Source: Balanoglossus misakiensis
Lineage: Eukaryota > Hemichordata
Direction of reading: 5' to 3'
Assembly (NCBI GenBank): GCA_040954595.2
Contig: CM082587.2
Span: 11,408,001 to 11,472,000 of the forward strand
DNA: 64,000 bases
The stretch's first letter is position 1, and the number at the start of each line of letters is the position of its first letter. Shown in pieces: positions 12,701 through 23,789 of this stretch. The position numbers and the translations under genes were made by a program. A model generated the notes under the pieces. The model saw nothing but the letters and a program-made list of their open reading frames with translations. It was not told the DNA's origin and did not search any database.

Positions 12701-15700
12701 GGTTTGGATCTGTACTAGTATGTGACAACATTATTTGAGAAATGTTTGTGTGACCTTCCAGTTTCCTTTATCTCGGTATCCGGAAAATCTACCAAACAAG
12801 ATATATTGTACAGAGTACAGAGAGACACGAAAGTGAGACGTGGACATTTTGTTTTAAGTGGTCAGCGACCTATAATGTAGACTAAAATAAAGAAATGACT
12901 ACAGTAAAAGGCTTCTGTTAAAAAGCAATGATTAAACTTACAGGTTTGTCTGAAGCACGTAAAACAAACGGTTGACTTCAGTTGAGGTTTATTTTTGTTA
13001 TTGCAAGAAACTAAAAACACAAATTAGAATTGTTCACAATTTTAAGCTATGATATCCAGCTGACAATGGCCAAGTATAATAATAACTAAATAAAAAGTTC
13101 AGACACTGTTTAAATTCTGAAAAAGAGGAGTAGTGAAATTGATTTATTCGATACAGTGCATATTTAACACGGCAAATACTTAAGAACATATATGTTTTAT
13201 GAGGACATATCTAGTATACAACACAACAAGTCTGACCTTGAAAAAAGTCTACTTGATTTTTAAAATACAGTTCAGCATATCCTTTAAGACCTTTCTTGTT
13301 GTGCACAATTCTAGAAAATTGGGACATAGCATTGACAGAAATAGTCAATAAACATAATCTGACAACTTGATTGTCTACAAGCCTTAATTGCAGATCATTT
13401 GTTAAAGGGACAAAGTAGCTTTTGTTTGCCCTTTTTGATATCATTCAAGAATACAGAGAATACCTTCATAAAGTCACTCACTGTGCAATATAATGTCAGT
13501 GCATAACCTAAAAAGGGGTCAGTAAATACCCCTTTGCTGTATGTAAAGTTGTGATTTTGTGTGTGATATGAAATGAACTAACTGTACCAAAGTATGTTTC
13601 CTTATGACAAATAACAGTGTACATGACAGTTATACATGAAGGAATACTACACTCTGAGATCTCATGCCAAGATCCATGTGGTCTAAATAGTTTGCAACAC
13701 TGGCTATATATTCAAATACATGGATAAAAGTTTAGCTAACAGTGAAAAACTGGGTGGACATCATATATTATTTATCTGAATGTTCAATCTTGTATGTTGA
13801 TATACAAGCATAGTTCACCAGTACAGTACTGTACTGGTAAACACAGAGCATTAATCCTTTGAGTCGCTGCACACACACACAGTTTATTGGGCTGTTCACA
13901 ATACTCAAAAAAGGCTAGGAACTTGTCCTAGCAAGGTCCGTGGCCGAGCAAATAAACAGGTGTGAACAGGTCTTGCCGACCCTTGTCCGGACAATTTTGG
14001 TCCCAGTTGAATGGGGTGGTTTGTATCCTACTCTGGTCCGACTCTGGTCTCGGCACGGTGTGTGTGGACACATTTTGTCCGACTCTGGTCCCAGTTGACA
14101 CCTTTTACATTTGACATAACAGTGTAGTCTATCGTTTGACAATGGCGAAAATCGAATAAACAGCCAGAAGAGTACCAACATGGTTCTGCTTTATAAGGTC
14201 AAAGGTTGGCGAGACAACGCCGGCCAGGACTGTGCCAAACACAATGTGAACAAGGACTAAACATTAGCTTATCTTGTCACAATCATAGGGATTAGTTGTG
14301 CCCGGCCAAGGGCCCAGATGTGAACCCACTTAAGGGCGCTGAGGCTTAGTCCCATAGACATTGGGTTACGGAGTGGTGTTAATTCTTTACACCGGCTCAG
14401 GTCTGACCGGCAAAGCCGTCTCAAATCTGAGACATTTCAGAACCACTATACACCGTCCACACATGATTATGTAAGATATCTGATCTGAGACACTTCACAG
14501 CCATCTTAATGGTGTGTATGTGACCCCATACAATTCACCATGTTTCAAGAAGTCAAACAACAGGTCCAGTTTTGAATATTAAGTTGACAGAAAATGAAAA
14601 TATGTAATTATTTGATAAAAACCATGCTTGATAATAAAAATGACAATTTCAAAAATTTCAAATCATGTTATAAAATAACTATCTTGACTCAAAATTGGTT
14701 ATTTACATGGAATACCAAACATCAAGAAACTTATTTCAGAATAAAAAGTACAATTTGAATTATTTCTATTACTCTCATAATGCAGGCAAATATCTTTACT
14801 GTAATAAAAAATCATCCAGTACAATAAGTTGTTCAAAATACAGTATTTGATGTATCTTTTTACAAAATCCAATATATACACTATACCACACAGTATTAAA
14901 GGCAGTTGAATTATGTACATGTACTCAATATTGCATAGCATATGATCAAACAAACAAATGTACACACGGAAGTGAATACCCCATGATGTAGCAATGAAAT
15001 TGTTCAATTGTAATTATATCATACCAAGCAAGAATGTAAATTGTTCTAGAATACTTTCTTTATTTAACATAGATTTTATATATACATAGAAAATGACTAT
15101 ACATTCATACATACATACATACATACATACATACATACATACATACACATACATACATGCCTGCATGCATGAAACAGACAGACAGACAGACTGACAACTC
15201 ATTAAGGCATGTAGACAACCTGTCTTAATTACCCTGTCCTCCCCCAGAGTTTATACTTTTTTCTGAAAGTTAAATCACATCGTGTTAGACAAATTATTTG
15301 TGGTTGGTGTATCGCTACCTTATCGTTACCTTATCGAGAGCAATCTGGTGGTCAATATTATTTTGCGGTAAGGTAAATACATGTTATGTAAAATGTTGAT
15401 TTCAGCTTTCTCATATTATGAGTATTGCAGGGAAAGTTATTGGCTGCTGTCATAATTCTCTGGCATATAAGTACGATAAGGCAGTTGAACAACATGCACA
15501 TAATATTTCTACAGATCCTGAACACCCACTTTAAAATATCTTTCAAAATCTCCAATTATGGACATGCTACAGAGTTCAATTTATCAGGAAACAGTTCCTT
15601 TGGAAAACAGTTTTCCGAATAGCTGTATCTATTTGAAATTCAAGTTTCATCCTTTTTTAGTTTTATCCAGTGCTGCAGATGTGCTTTTCATCATGTTGTC

Positions 15701-16132
15701 TTTTTTGTGTCTGTGTATATACATTGTTATCAAAATGTCATTTATCCTGAATTTATAACTGATTGATGAGCCTGAAGACAAGTTGCACAGCTATTGTTGA
15801 CAATTAAGTATTTGAATTGATTTATGGTAGTAGCCAGTATAAGAACATTTAACCTCTTGCTGGGTAGTTTTGCTTTTATCTAGTCTCACTCCCAGACCTC
15901 ATTGCTGTTCACCATAGTGTGCAACTGGCAGTATGACGAGGCAAGGAGCGCAGCGACAAGTACAAGTCGCCCGCCAAATCAGATCACTTGCCTGGTCATG
16001 TCCTACCACCAGAGGCACACACTTTGCCTTGGTGAAGCAACAAGGTCTGGTACCATCACTCAGCTTTTCCGTAACAAGGCCATTATTAAATCATGTACCT
16101 GAATGAGGTTATTCCTCGCGTTGGGTTATATC
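12701..16132 (-). other. Helentron 3' non-coding region, no gene recognised
   Basis: About 3.4 kb of AT-rich sequence lies downstream of the transposase gene. I see a short CA repeat near 13870, a GC-richer patch at about 13890-14530 with repeated ACTCTGGTCC words, and a CATA/CAGA microsatellite at 15098-15192. The small open frames overlap low-complexity sequence or show no conserved pattern. The patch at 15885-16080 could be a small nested element but has no clear ends. Confidence 0.5.
15098..15192. repeat. CATA / CAGA microsatellite
   Basis: A run of CATA repeats (about 15101-15160) passes into CAGA repeats (about 15176-15191). The short Tyr/Met/Cys-rich open frame across it on the minus strand is a by-product of the repeat. 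Confidence 0.9.
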
Positions 16133-16161
16133 TTTATTTTTGTAATAATACTGATTTTATT
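16133..16161 (-). terminator. Polyadenylation signals for the Helentron gene
   Basis: Two AATAAA hexamers on the minus strand (16156-16161 and 16133-16138) lie about 19 and 42 nt beyond the TAA stop at 16180-16182. This spacing would give a very short 3' UTR. Cleavage is inferred only. Confidence 0.5.
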
Positions 16162-16179
16162 TCAAAACACAAGTCTAAA

Positions 16180-19100
16180 TTAATATATTTTGATGCTTAT
16201 TGCTTCATGAAAGCTGAAGTATTTTGGTACAACATTTACTGTCACATTTTTTACTCCTTTCACATACACATGATCAATCAATGTATTAGCTTCTGTAGTT
16301 GGTTCGCTTACAGTTTGTCTGAAACCATGATCTTCCATGAACTTTACAAGTGATGACCGGGTCAAGATATCTTCATTGAAATCACCCATGATCAGTTTGC
16401 CTCCTGGGTATTTTTCCATTGCTTTCACCAAACAAACGAAACTACTTTTGAATGCCTCTGCTTTGTATGATGGTGGTCTGTAAACTACAGCTACTGTAAC
16501 ATTGATTTTAGTGACATAAAATGAAATACATTCCAAATTACACACAGCCAAATGCAAAATTTCAAAATCATTACATAATTTGCTATAGACTCCAACACCA
16601 CCCCGCTGTTGCAACTGTAGACTTGATGTATTTGTATCAAATTCATTGTAGGATTGAGATCGAGGTTTGTGATTGAATTCAAATCCGCCCAATTGCAAAT
16701 TACAATGTGTTCCTTTTTCAGATAACCATGTCTCTGTCAAACAAATGAAGTCTGCTTCCAAATATTCACTGTCATTGCAAATATCTTTAATGTGATTGAC
16801 AAGTCCCTCCACATTATGCAATACAAATGAGCATGTATAATTACTCTGTTCTCTCTGAGTACACTTGGGAAGAAACTTTGGCATTGTTTCCAGGGCTTCT
16901 TGGACCTTTTCATTGCAATATATGGATGATGTGTTGAAGTCATTAATAATAAGACCATCTAATGATGTCACTCGACTCAATGCCACGTATGCCTGTCCTG
17001 GTGCAAACATCTTCTTCAAATTAACAACAGCTTTTTCAACTGTCAATCCCTGTACCTTATGCACTGTACATGCCCAAGCTAGTTTTAAAGGAAACTGCCT
17101 CCTTATACCACCATTACTTGCAACTGACATTTCCTGAGGTTCTATAGGGGTACTGTTTACTGGAAGGTCAGATATAGTTATAGGCTTCTTTTTACGCAAT
17201 CCTTGGCCAACTTTCTCATTATCAAATACAACATAAATGGCAGCTGGGAATTTTTCATTTGGTTTTACTGCAATGTGACATACTGTGCCAAATACGCCAT
17301 TCACCAAACCATCAGCAACATCAATGTTATGCGTCAATTGGACTCGTGCACCAACAGCTAGAGTAAGAGTCTTTGGCAAAGTTGTCCTGTACACTTTGAC
17401 ATGGTGACCTTCCTTTTTTTCTAGTCTTCCACTTTTAGGATTCCTGCTAAAATCTTCTGCTTCAATACACACAGGATCAGAACATTGAGAATGAAGCATT
17501 TCAACATTACAGCTATTAACCTCTGCATTTGTAGCAAAAACATGCATTGCCTCAGATGTTTCACCAGTAACACACTTTTGAAACATTGCCACATCACCAT
17601 CTTTGAGTGTGTCCCCTTTCTTGTGAACTCTTACTCGATTTAGTGCCTCTGCAAATGCACAGTCTTTCTGTCTCATTATTTCAGTTAATTCTACCATACT
17701 GAAATTATCATTCCACAGATTGACGGATTCACGGTCTATGCACAGTGGACTTGCTTTTACAGGCGGGAGTTGATAAAAATCACCCACAGCAATAACACAG
17801 ACATTCCCAAATGGTGACTGAGCCGATGACTGTTTGATTTGTCGTAGTCTTCCATGAACATAGTACAGTAACTTTTTGTCTACCATAGAAATCTCATCTA
17901 TTATCAAAATGTGCAGGTTACCAAACTTGCAACGAAGAGTATTGAGCTTTTCTTCACGTAATGGCTGATATGGCAACTTTGAGTCAACTGCTATGGAGAA
18001 TATATGATGGAGAGTTGTGCCTTGTACATTAAAAGCTGCTACTCCTGTTGGTGCAGTTAAAGCAATAGAAATTCCATCCACATCTGGCATTGCACGAGCT
18101 AGAATTCGTTTGGCTTCGTGATATATGGCTTTGATTAAGTGACTTTTCCCAGTACCAGCACCACCAGTGACAAACAAATAAAAGGGTTCTGGATTCTTGC
18201 CATTGCTTTTGTCCAAACACCACTTCCTGACAGTGTAAAACACTTCTGCTTGTTTCTTGTTCAAAGATCTACACATTGCTTCAACCTCATATTTCTTCAT
18301 TGAATGTGAAATTTCTACATGACAATCTTCACCTTTGGGTTTTTGTACCAAATCTGGAATATCACTGTCATCCACCGGATCATTATCACAGCACTTTTTA
18401 CCTTCTTCAATGCATTCCAATCGTTCTAATTCATTTTCTGGACATATTTGTGCCCATGCATCTTCAAGATGGCCATTATCATCAAGAAATTGTCCAGCTG
18501 CATCAATAGCTTCAGCCTCTGTTTCAAATAATGCTTTATTGGCATCTACGATCATTTTAACCTTTTCTAAAGAAGCAGAGCCACATTTCACTGCACCAAG
18601 ACAATAGAAATCCTCATACGATTCAAATCCACTAGGTTTCAGTTGTAATTCAGTACGATATGGGAGAAACAGTTGTAATATACTGCCATAGTGCTTTTCT
18701 GGATATTTGGTAACAGAAAATCTAGCATATCTCACAACAGCCCCATCACTTCTGGATCTTTTCTGCATGTAACCAACATCGTTTTTCAACTTTACTATTG
18801 GACTGTGGCGTTTTTCATTACTCACATTTTTCATTTCTGATTTTGAAACCACTCTGTATTCAGAACAAAATGTGGCAAGACACATGTTGTCGAAATCTAC
18901 CCCATTTGGTCTGTTCTTGTACCTGTCAACAATGCTATTCATCCATATCTCCTCCTCGTCAAAATCATCACCATTCACTTTCTTCTGTATTGCTTTTAAT
19001 GGCAAACTCATTTTGATTTGATTTTCTCCTGTTGGAATAAACTGAACTTTTCGTGATGATTGTTTCAGTTTCAAACCACATACCCTATACACAGCTTCTT

Positions 19101-22100
19101 GGGCACTAATTTCCCTGTTGTGCAGATATACACCACCTAACTCTTTCATGGCAGACTTTGCATCCATATTACCTTCTCTGTAAGCCTCTTTCTGTGCATG
19201 TTCCAAGAGTAAACCCATTTCTCTTTCGGCCTTAGAGATGTATGACACAATGTACACAACACAGGCATATGCATCCACAACAAACTGAATGTCCATATTT
19301 GCATTCCAGCAACGAAGGAGGTTGGCATTATATGGATTTACCCAAACATCACTTGGTTCACGTTTTAGAACTACACTTGTCTTCTTGGCCAAAATTGCAC
19401 TTGCTTGTTCAAACATTTCCTGGGATATGCCAACTGCATTGAACAAATCATCAATAGTGTCAATTTGTTTCTCTTTGTCGCACAGGCATGTCCACACTCG
19501 TTCTAAAATTTGTCTAGCCTTCTTCTGAACCAATGCTGTATCATCCAACTGAGGCAAACTATTTTCAAATTCACTTTCTAGTGATGTAGTGATTTGATCA
19601 TCCTTACACTGATCGTCATCTGTTACCTCTATTCCGGTATCTATGGTGACAGAAGGGTGGCATACAAAGGTTTTGTTTGAAGGAGGTCGGGGAAAATTGA
19701 ATCGACAAGTAGTACCCTTTTTCTTGCAAGATTTTGAATGCCTTGAGCTGTGTTTCTGGACTGTTTTCACAATCTCGTGCAGTACCTCATCCTCCTCTAT
19801 AGAAGGCATTTCGCATGTTACATATGTGTCAACAAACTCAACAACATCTTCATCAGAATCTTTGTCCACTTTTGGTGCATTTTCAACCCAAAACAAACAG
19901 TGAGTGTGTGGTGATCCACGCTGCTGAAACTCAACTCGATAAAAATAATCTTTGATCTTCCCAATAGGACTAGCTGGTGACATTATTACCTCATTCAAGA
20001 AACAATGGAATCTATGATCAAACATTCTTGCTGCTGTTACGGGATTTCGTCTCAAGATACCACATTTCTCAGACCAATCGAGATCCTCAGCATAACGTAC
20101 ATCACCTTCTTCACGTAGGATAGTTTCAATTACTTCTTTCCATCTTAAGTCAGCAGCAGAAAATGAGCAGAACCATGTCGGTATACCTAACTGTCTGATC
20201 ATTGCAAAAATATCTTTCTGTGTTGATTGCCAATAAGGGGGAGTCCCTCGTACTGGTTTTAAAAACTTGTAGCCTTCATCACACTTCAATATCTCTCTCA
20301 AAGAATCCCCATCAGTCAGAACATCAGATGTCACCTTTTTACCACAGGCGTTGGCAGTTCCTTTTCTCAAAGCAATTGACACATTTGATACAACCTGGTC
20401 AAGTTCTGAACGATATTGTGCGTAAAATATATAGTCTGTGCTTCTGGCAAACCTGTTGCTTGCATTCATGAGACGACTCTGCAGGTATCGTCCTATTGTT
20501 ATCTTAACCTCTCGGTCATCGTGAAATGTTGGTGACCCCGTTGGGAATATCACAGGAAAGCACTTCGCTTCATTGAACTTTTCTATCAACACTCTCACAG
20601 GTTTATTATCCTCACCAGGAGCAACACAAGCGATATCATCAAAGTGATAATCAAGAATATCCTGACCTATGTCAACTGGTTGAAAGCATGTGTCCATTAA
20701 TATTCCATTTGTATCTCTATCAGGTTCATTTCCATCTTCTGTGTCTGCAGATGCTACATCATTGCCTTCAGTATCTGAAGTTTTTTCCTCATTGTTTACA
20801 TTACCTTCACCATCATTTTTTTCTTCAGTCTTTTCAAGAGTACTTTCCCAAGTGAGATTAAATTTCACATCATTATACCACATGTTATTTTTCTGTAGGT
20901 ATTCCAGTGCATTTTGTATGTGCCCTTTGTTTACAAATTGATACTGATAACAACCTTTATAACTTAATTTCCGCTTCAATTTCACCTTTATCATCTGGTC
21001 ATCCAATTCACCTCTAGGCAAAATACTTGTGGTCTTTTCAATATTAGACGGGACACACACAACAGGTCCATGAACACCATTTTGTCCACCTCTTGGTAGT
21101 GCCATCATTTTCATGAAAGGAATATGCAGTGCAATTAAATGTTGCTCTAACGAATTCAGGCATTTTAATTCATTGGGGATTGGTTTGACATCAAGATTGT
21201 TTGCAGAAGCTTGAACAGGCATCTCTGCACGCAAGAGTTTGCTATGGCATGTGTGACAAATCCATAATTTACTGGCTGCACTGCTCTTAAGGGGACAATC
21301 AACAATACATAATTCACTACAGTTGTGTACATAATCTTGTGTTATGCATTTGTTGGCATTTATTTCACAGAGACCTCCCTTAGAGACATAGTTATCCATC
21401 TTACAAACAATTACCTGTTTTCTAAAAAGTCGCCGGTGACAAACTGAACATACACAATTTGGCCCAACTGAAGTCTGATTCCTAAAATCAATTATAACAT
21501 TTTCTATATTTGCCTTTTCATTTTTATTCACTTTCCTTTCAGTACGCCTTCTCTCCAACACAGTCTCTTTATAATGCTCACACTTTTTGTACCTATCTAA
21601 GCATTGTCTTTTCTGATATATTTGAAACTGCTGATCCTTCTGGTACTTTTCAAAACATTGTGCTGCACTCTTACACTTCTTGTGTTCTCGGAACTTCTGA
21701 TCCTTTTTATACTTGTCAACACAATGTGCTGCACTCTTACACTTCTTGTGTTCTCGGAATTTCTCATCCTTTTTATACTTGTCAACACAGTGTGCTGCAC
21801 TCTTACACTTCTTGTGTTCTCGGAATTTCTCATCCTTTTTATACTTGTCAACACAATGTGCTGCACTCTTACACTTCTTGTGTTCTCGGAATTTCTCATC
21901 CTTTTTATACTTGTCAACACAGTGTGCTGCACTCTGACTCTTCTTGTGTTCTCTGTATAGTTGGACATTTTCATATTTTGCTACGCACTGTTCCGCACAC
22001 ACAGTTTTCTGTACTTCACAAAATACTTGATCATGTTTGTATCTTCCCGATAATTTACGTTTTTTGTCCTCTCTATAAAGTACATCTTCACGATATCTCT

Positions 22101-23493
22101 TTCTCTTCTCCAATTTCATGTTGTCTCTATATTCAAAATTAGTCTGATAACGTTCATATTCTCTAACTGTTTTACAGGTCCTCACACTAGTGGATACACT
22201 TAATTCATTAATTTTACCTTTTCTACTTTCATACTTTTCACGCCTTAGTTTCTTTTTCAGCCGTTCACCCATGGCTCTTCCACGTTTCTCACCTCTTACT
22301 GGTGCAAGACACTGAAGTTCATCATGTGTTGCAAATACCTCATCCAAATGGACCTCATTTTTCAATCCAATCTGTTTTGCACAGTCATTGTCTGTCACAT
22401 CCATGCATTCTCCAGTCACAATCTCAACAGGGACATCTACATCGCACTCAATGTGTGTACAGTGACTAGTTTCCAACTGTGGTGTCTTCACACACTCTAC
22501 AACTTCATAATGGTTTCTATTACGATGGTTCAGGTATATACCAACACCTCTATCAACATTGTTTTTATTGATTATATTACAAGAATGTTTCCACCAACTA
22601 TCAAAACTGTACACAAAAATATTCACATTGAAGAGATTTGTAGTGGCAAGGATTTCAGTTTCTGTAGCCCATGTGCCTAGATGATCCATTCTGGACTTCT
22701 CAATATAATCAGCAACTGATGTATATCCATCTAACCTTACCCAGCCTGAATATACTTCCTCATTGGCTTTCAAGTGATTCACAATAGCCATTCGAATAAC
22801 TCTGTGATTTTGCTCAGTCCCACTTATACAATATGACAAGGACCTAAAATCACAGTTACCATCACCAATTATTGACTTGTACTTACATGGTTCTCCAATC
22901 GTAACACTTCCAAGTTTATTGAAAATATCAATATCATTTTTATCTACAATGTCAAATTTGCAACACAGCTGTTCACATACATCAAAAGTTAATGGAGAAA
23001 ATGAATAAACGCTGTCCCCTGTTCCACTGCCAATATACAGGTCGTCACTTGAATCATTTTCAACACTTTGATCTCCAGTCTCAAATATGTCATTGTTCAC
23101 TTTTGTTCCTTTATTTGCTTTCAAACTGTCACTTTTTCTGATTATGTCAACATCCGTACTCCTGTTTTTTAAGAGGACAGACTCCTCTGTTACAATCTCC
23201 GTATTCCTGTTTTTTAAGAGGACAGACTCCTCTGTTACAACATCCGTATTCCTGTTTTTAGAGAGGACAGACTCCTCTGTTACTATCTCCGTATTCCTGT
23301 TTTTTAAGAGCACAGACTCCTCTGTTACTATCTCTGTATTCCTGTTTTTTAAGAGGACAGACTCCTCTGTTCCAATATCCGTACTCCTGTTTTTTAAGAG
23401 GACAGGCTCCTCTCCATCACTCCTGTTCTGAGACAGAACAGGATCTTCTTTCTTCTGACTCCTCTTCTTTCTCCAATATCTACTGCGGGGCAT
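16180..23493 (-). CDS. Helentron transposase: OTU protease - Rep - PIF1-like helicase - APE-type endonuclease
   Basis: The product has about 2437 residues counted from the ATG at 23493; codons upstream of it in the same frame belong to a likely splice acceptor. Regions in order: six 15-residue repeats (about 30-115); OTU-type Cys protease with DGNC (C214) and HYEVV (H328); 22-residue Lys-rich repeats (about 510-635); a CxxC-rich region followed by a DUF6570-like block (about 680-880); Helitron-like Rep with HTH (H1196, H1198) and paired tyrosines VYIVSYIS (Y1414, Y1418); helicase with GGAGTGKS (K1783), IIDE (D1866) and a C-terminal TVHKVQGLT motif; then an APE-like endonuclease with TETWL (E2254) and GDFN. 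Helentron proteins nick and transfer one strand, and the helicase drives strand displacement. One oddity is that the usual Ser-Asp-His at the endonuclease C-terminus reads Ser-Phe-His (H2429). The frame is otherwise intact. The OTU and endonuclease modules distinguish it from classic Helitrons. Confidence 0.93.
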   Translation of the reverse strand: MPRSRYWRKKRSQKKEDPVLSQNRSDGEEPVLLKNRSTDIGTEESVLLKNRNTEIVTEESVLLKNRNTEIVTEESVLSKNRNTDVVTEESVLLKNRNTEIVTEESVLLKNRSTDVDIIRKSDSLKANKGTKVNNDIFETGDQSVENDSSDDLYIGSGTGDSVYSFSPLTFDVCEQLCCKFDIVDKNDIDIFNKLGSVTIGEPCKYKSIIGDGNCDFRSLSYCISGTEQNHRVIRMAIVNHLKANEEVYSGWVRLDGYTSVADYIEKSRMDHLGTWATETEILATTNLFNVNIFVYSFDSWWKHSCNIINKNNVDRGVGIYLNHRNRNHYEVVECVKTPQLETSHCTHIECDVDVPVEIVTGECMDVTDNDCAKQIGLKNEVHLDEVFATHDELQCLAPVRGEKRGRAMGERLKKKLRREKYESRKGKINELSVSTSVRTCKTVREYERYQTNFEYRDNMKLEKRKRYREDVLYREDKKRKLSGRYKHDQVFCEVQKTVCAEQCVAKYENVQLYREHKKSQSAAHCVDKYKKDEKFREHKKCKSAAHCVDKYKKDEKFREHKKCKSAAHCVDKYKKDEKFREHKKCKSAAHCVDKYKKDQKFREHKKCKSAAQCFEKYQKDQQFQIYQKRQCLDRYKKCEHYKETVLERRRTERKVNKNEKANIENVIIDFRNQTSVGPNCVCSVCHRRLFRKQVIVCKMDNYVSKGGLCEINANKCITQDYVHNCSELCIVDCPLKSSAASKLWICHTCHSKLLRAEMPVQASANNLDVKPIPNELKCLNSLEQHLIALHIPFMKMMALPRGGQNGVHGPVVCVPSNIEKTTSILPRGELDDQMIKVKLKRKLSYKGCYQYQFVNKGHIQNALEYLQKNNMWYNDVKFNLTWESTLEKTEEKNDGEGNVNNEEKTSDTEGNDVASADTEDGNEPDRDTNGILMDTCFQPVDIGQDILDYHFDDIACVAPGEDNKPVRVLIEKFNEAKCFPVIFPTGSPTFHDDREVKITIGRYLQSRLMNASNRFARSTDYIFYAQYRSELDQVVSNVSIALRKGTANACGKKVTSDVLTDGDSLREILKCDEGYKFLKPVRGTPPYWQSTQKDIFAMIRQLGIPTWFCSFSAADLRWKEVIETILREEGDVRYAEDLDWSEKCGILRRNPVTAARMFDHRFHCFLNEVIMSPASPIGKIKDYFYRVEFQQRGSPHTHCLFWVENAPKVDKDSDEDVVEFVDTYVTCEMPSIEEDEVLHEIVKTVQKHSSRHSKSCKKKGTTCRFNFPRPPSNKTFVCHPSVTIDTGIEVTDDDQCKDDQITTSLESEFENSLPQLDDTALVQKKARQILERVWTCLCDKEKQIDTIDDLFNAVGISQEMFEQASAILAKKTSVVLKREPSDVWVNPYNANLLRCWNANMDIQFVVDAYACVVYIVSYISKAEREMGLLLEHAQKEAYREGNMDAKSAMKELGGVYLHNREISAQEAVYRVCGLKLKQSSRKVQFIPTGENQIKMSLPLKAIQKKVNGDDFDEEEIWMNSIVDRYKNRPNGVDFDNMCLATFCSEYRVVSKSEMKNVSNEKRHSPIVKLKNDVGYMQKRSRSDGAVVRYARFSVTKYPEKHYGSILQLFLPYRTELQLKPSGFESYEDFYCLGAVKCGSASLEKVKMIVDANKALFETEAEAIDAAGQFLDDNGHLEDAWAQICPENELERLECIEEGKKCCDNDPVDDSDIPDLVQKPKGEDCHVEISHSMKKYEVEAMCRSLNKKQAEVFYTVRKWCLDKSNGKNPEPFYLFVTGGAGTGKSHLIKAIYHEAKRILARAMPDVDGISIALTAPTGVAAFNVQGTTLHHIFSIAVDSKLPYQPLREEKLNTLRCKFGNLHILIIDEISMVDKKLLYYVHGRLRQIKQSSAQSPFGNVCVIAVGDFYQLPPVKASPLCIDRESVNLWNDNFSMVELTEIMRQKDCAFAEALNRVRVHKKGDTLKDGDVAMFQKCVTGETSEAMHVFATNAEVNSCNVEMLHSQCSDPVCIEAEDFSRNPKSGRLEKKEGHHVKVYRTTLPKTLTLAVGARVQLTHNIDVADGLVNGVFGTVCHIAVKPNEKFPAAIYVVFDNEKVGQGLRKKKPITISDLPVNSTPIEPQEMSVASNGGIRRQFPLKLAWACTVHKVQGLTVEKAVVNLKKMFAPGQAYVALSRVTSLDGLIINDFNTSSIYCNEKVQEALETMPKFLPKCTQREQSNYTCSFVLHNVEGLVNHIKDICNDSEYLEADFICLTETWLSEKGTHCNLQLGGFEFNHKPRSQSYNEFDTNTSSLQLQQRGGVGVYSKLCNDFEILHLAVCNLECISFYVTKINVTVAVVYRPPSYKAEAFKSSFVCLVKAMEKYPGGKLIMGDFNEDILTRSSLVKFMEDHGFRQTVSEPTTEANTLIDHVYVKGVKNVTVNVVPKYFSFHEAISIKIY
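21640..21960 (-). repeat. 66-bp intragenic tandem repeat (22-residue Lys/Cys-rich repeats)
   Basis: About five near-identical 66-bp units encode KYKKDEKFREHKKCK-type repeats inside the transposase, between the OTU and Cys-rich regions. The period is a multiple of three, so copy number can change without breaking the frame. Degenerate related units flank them. Confidence 0.85.
23154..23420 (-). repeat. 45-bp intragenic tandem repeat (15-residue TEESVLLKNRNTEIV repeats)
   Basis: About six units of exactly 45 bp encode an acidic/basic 15-residue repeat near the transposase N-terminus. They are near-identical, so the expansion is recent or homogenised. Function unknown. Confidence 0.88.
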
Positions 23494-23789
23494 CTGCAAC
23501 AAACCAAATATACTCTCTGGTTAGGTTGTTACTATCCATTCACCACCAGACTACTGATTACCTTCTCATCAAATCACATCACTAGTGATTATAACCAGTA
23601 AAAAGTAGTGGAACTTTTAACAGACAGAAGTGATTTATAGAAACTAAGTCCGAACAAAGTTGTAATTCAACAGCAACACATAATAAACACATATCCACAT
23701 GCCTGTATACAAATAGACACATATACACACAAAGTATCACAGACACTTTTTTTCTGCTGGAAAACAGGATAAGGCTTAAATCCTGACCC

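Noticed and set aside
13890-14335. Possible small DNA transposon (MITE) with TGTTCACA...TGTGAAC ends
   Set aside because: The inverted match is only about 8 bp, no TSD is visible and there is no second copy in the window.
21510-22142. 210-codon plus-strand frame opposite the transposase
   Set aside because: It is the antisense of the 66-bp coding repeat and its flanks. Its Cys/Leu/His pattern follows from the Lys-rich sense repeat.
23494-23502. Transposase start at 23502
   Set aside because: That start would be TTG and lies in a splice-acceptor sequence. The first ATG is at 23493.
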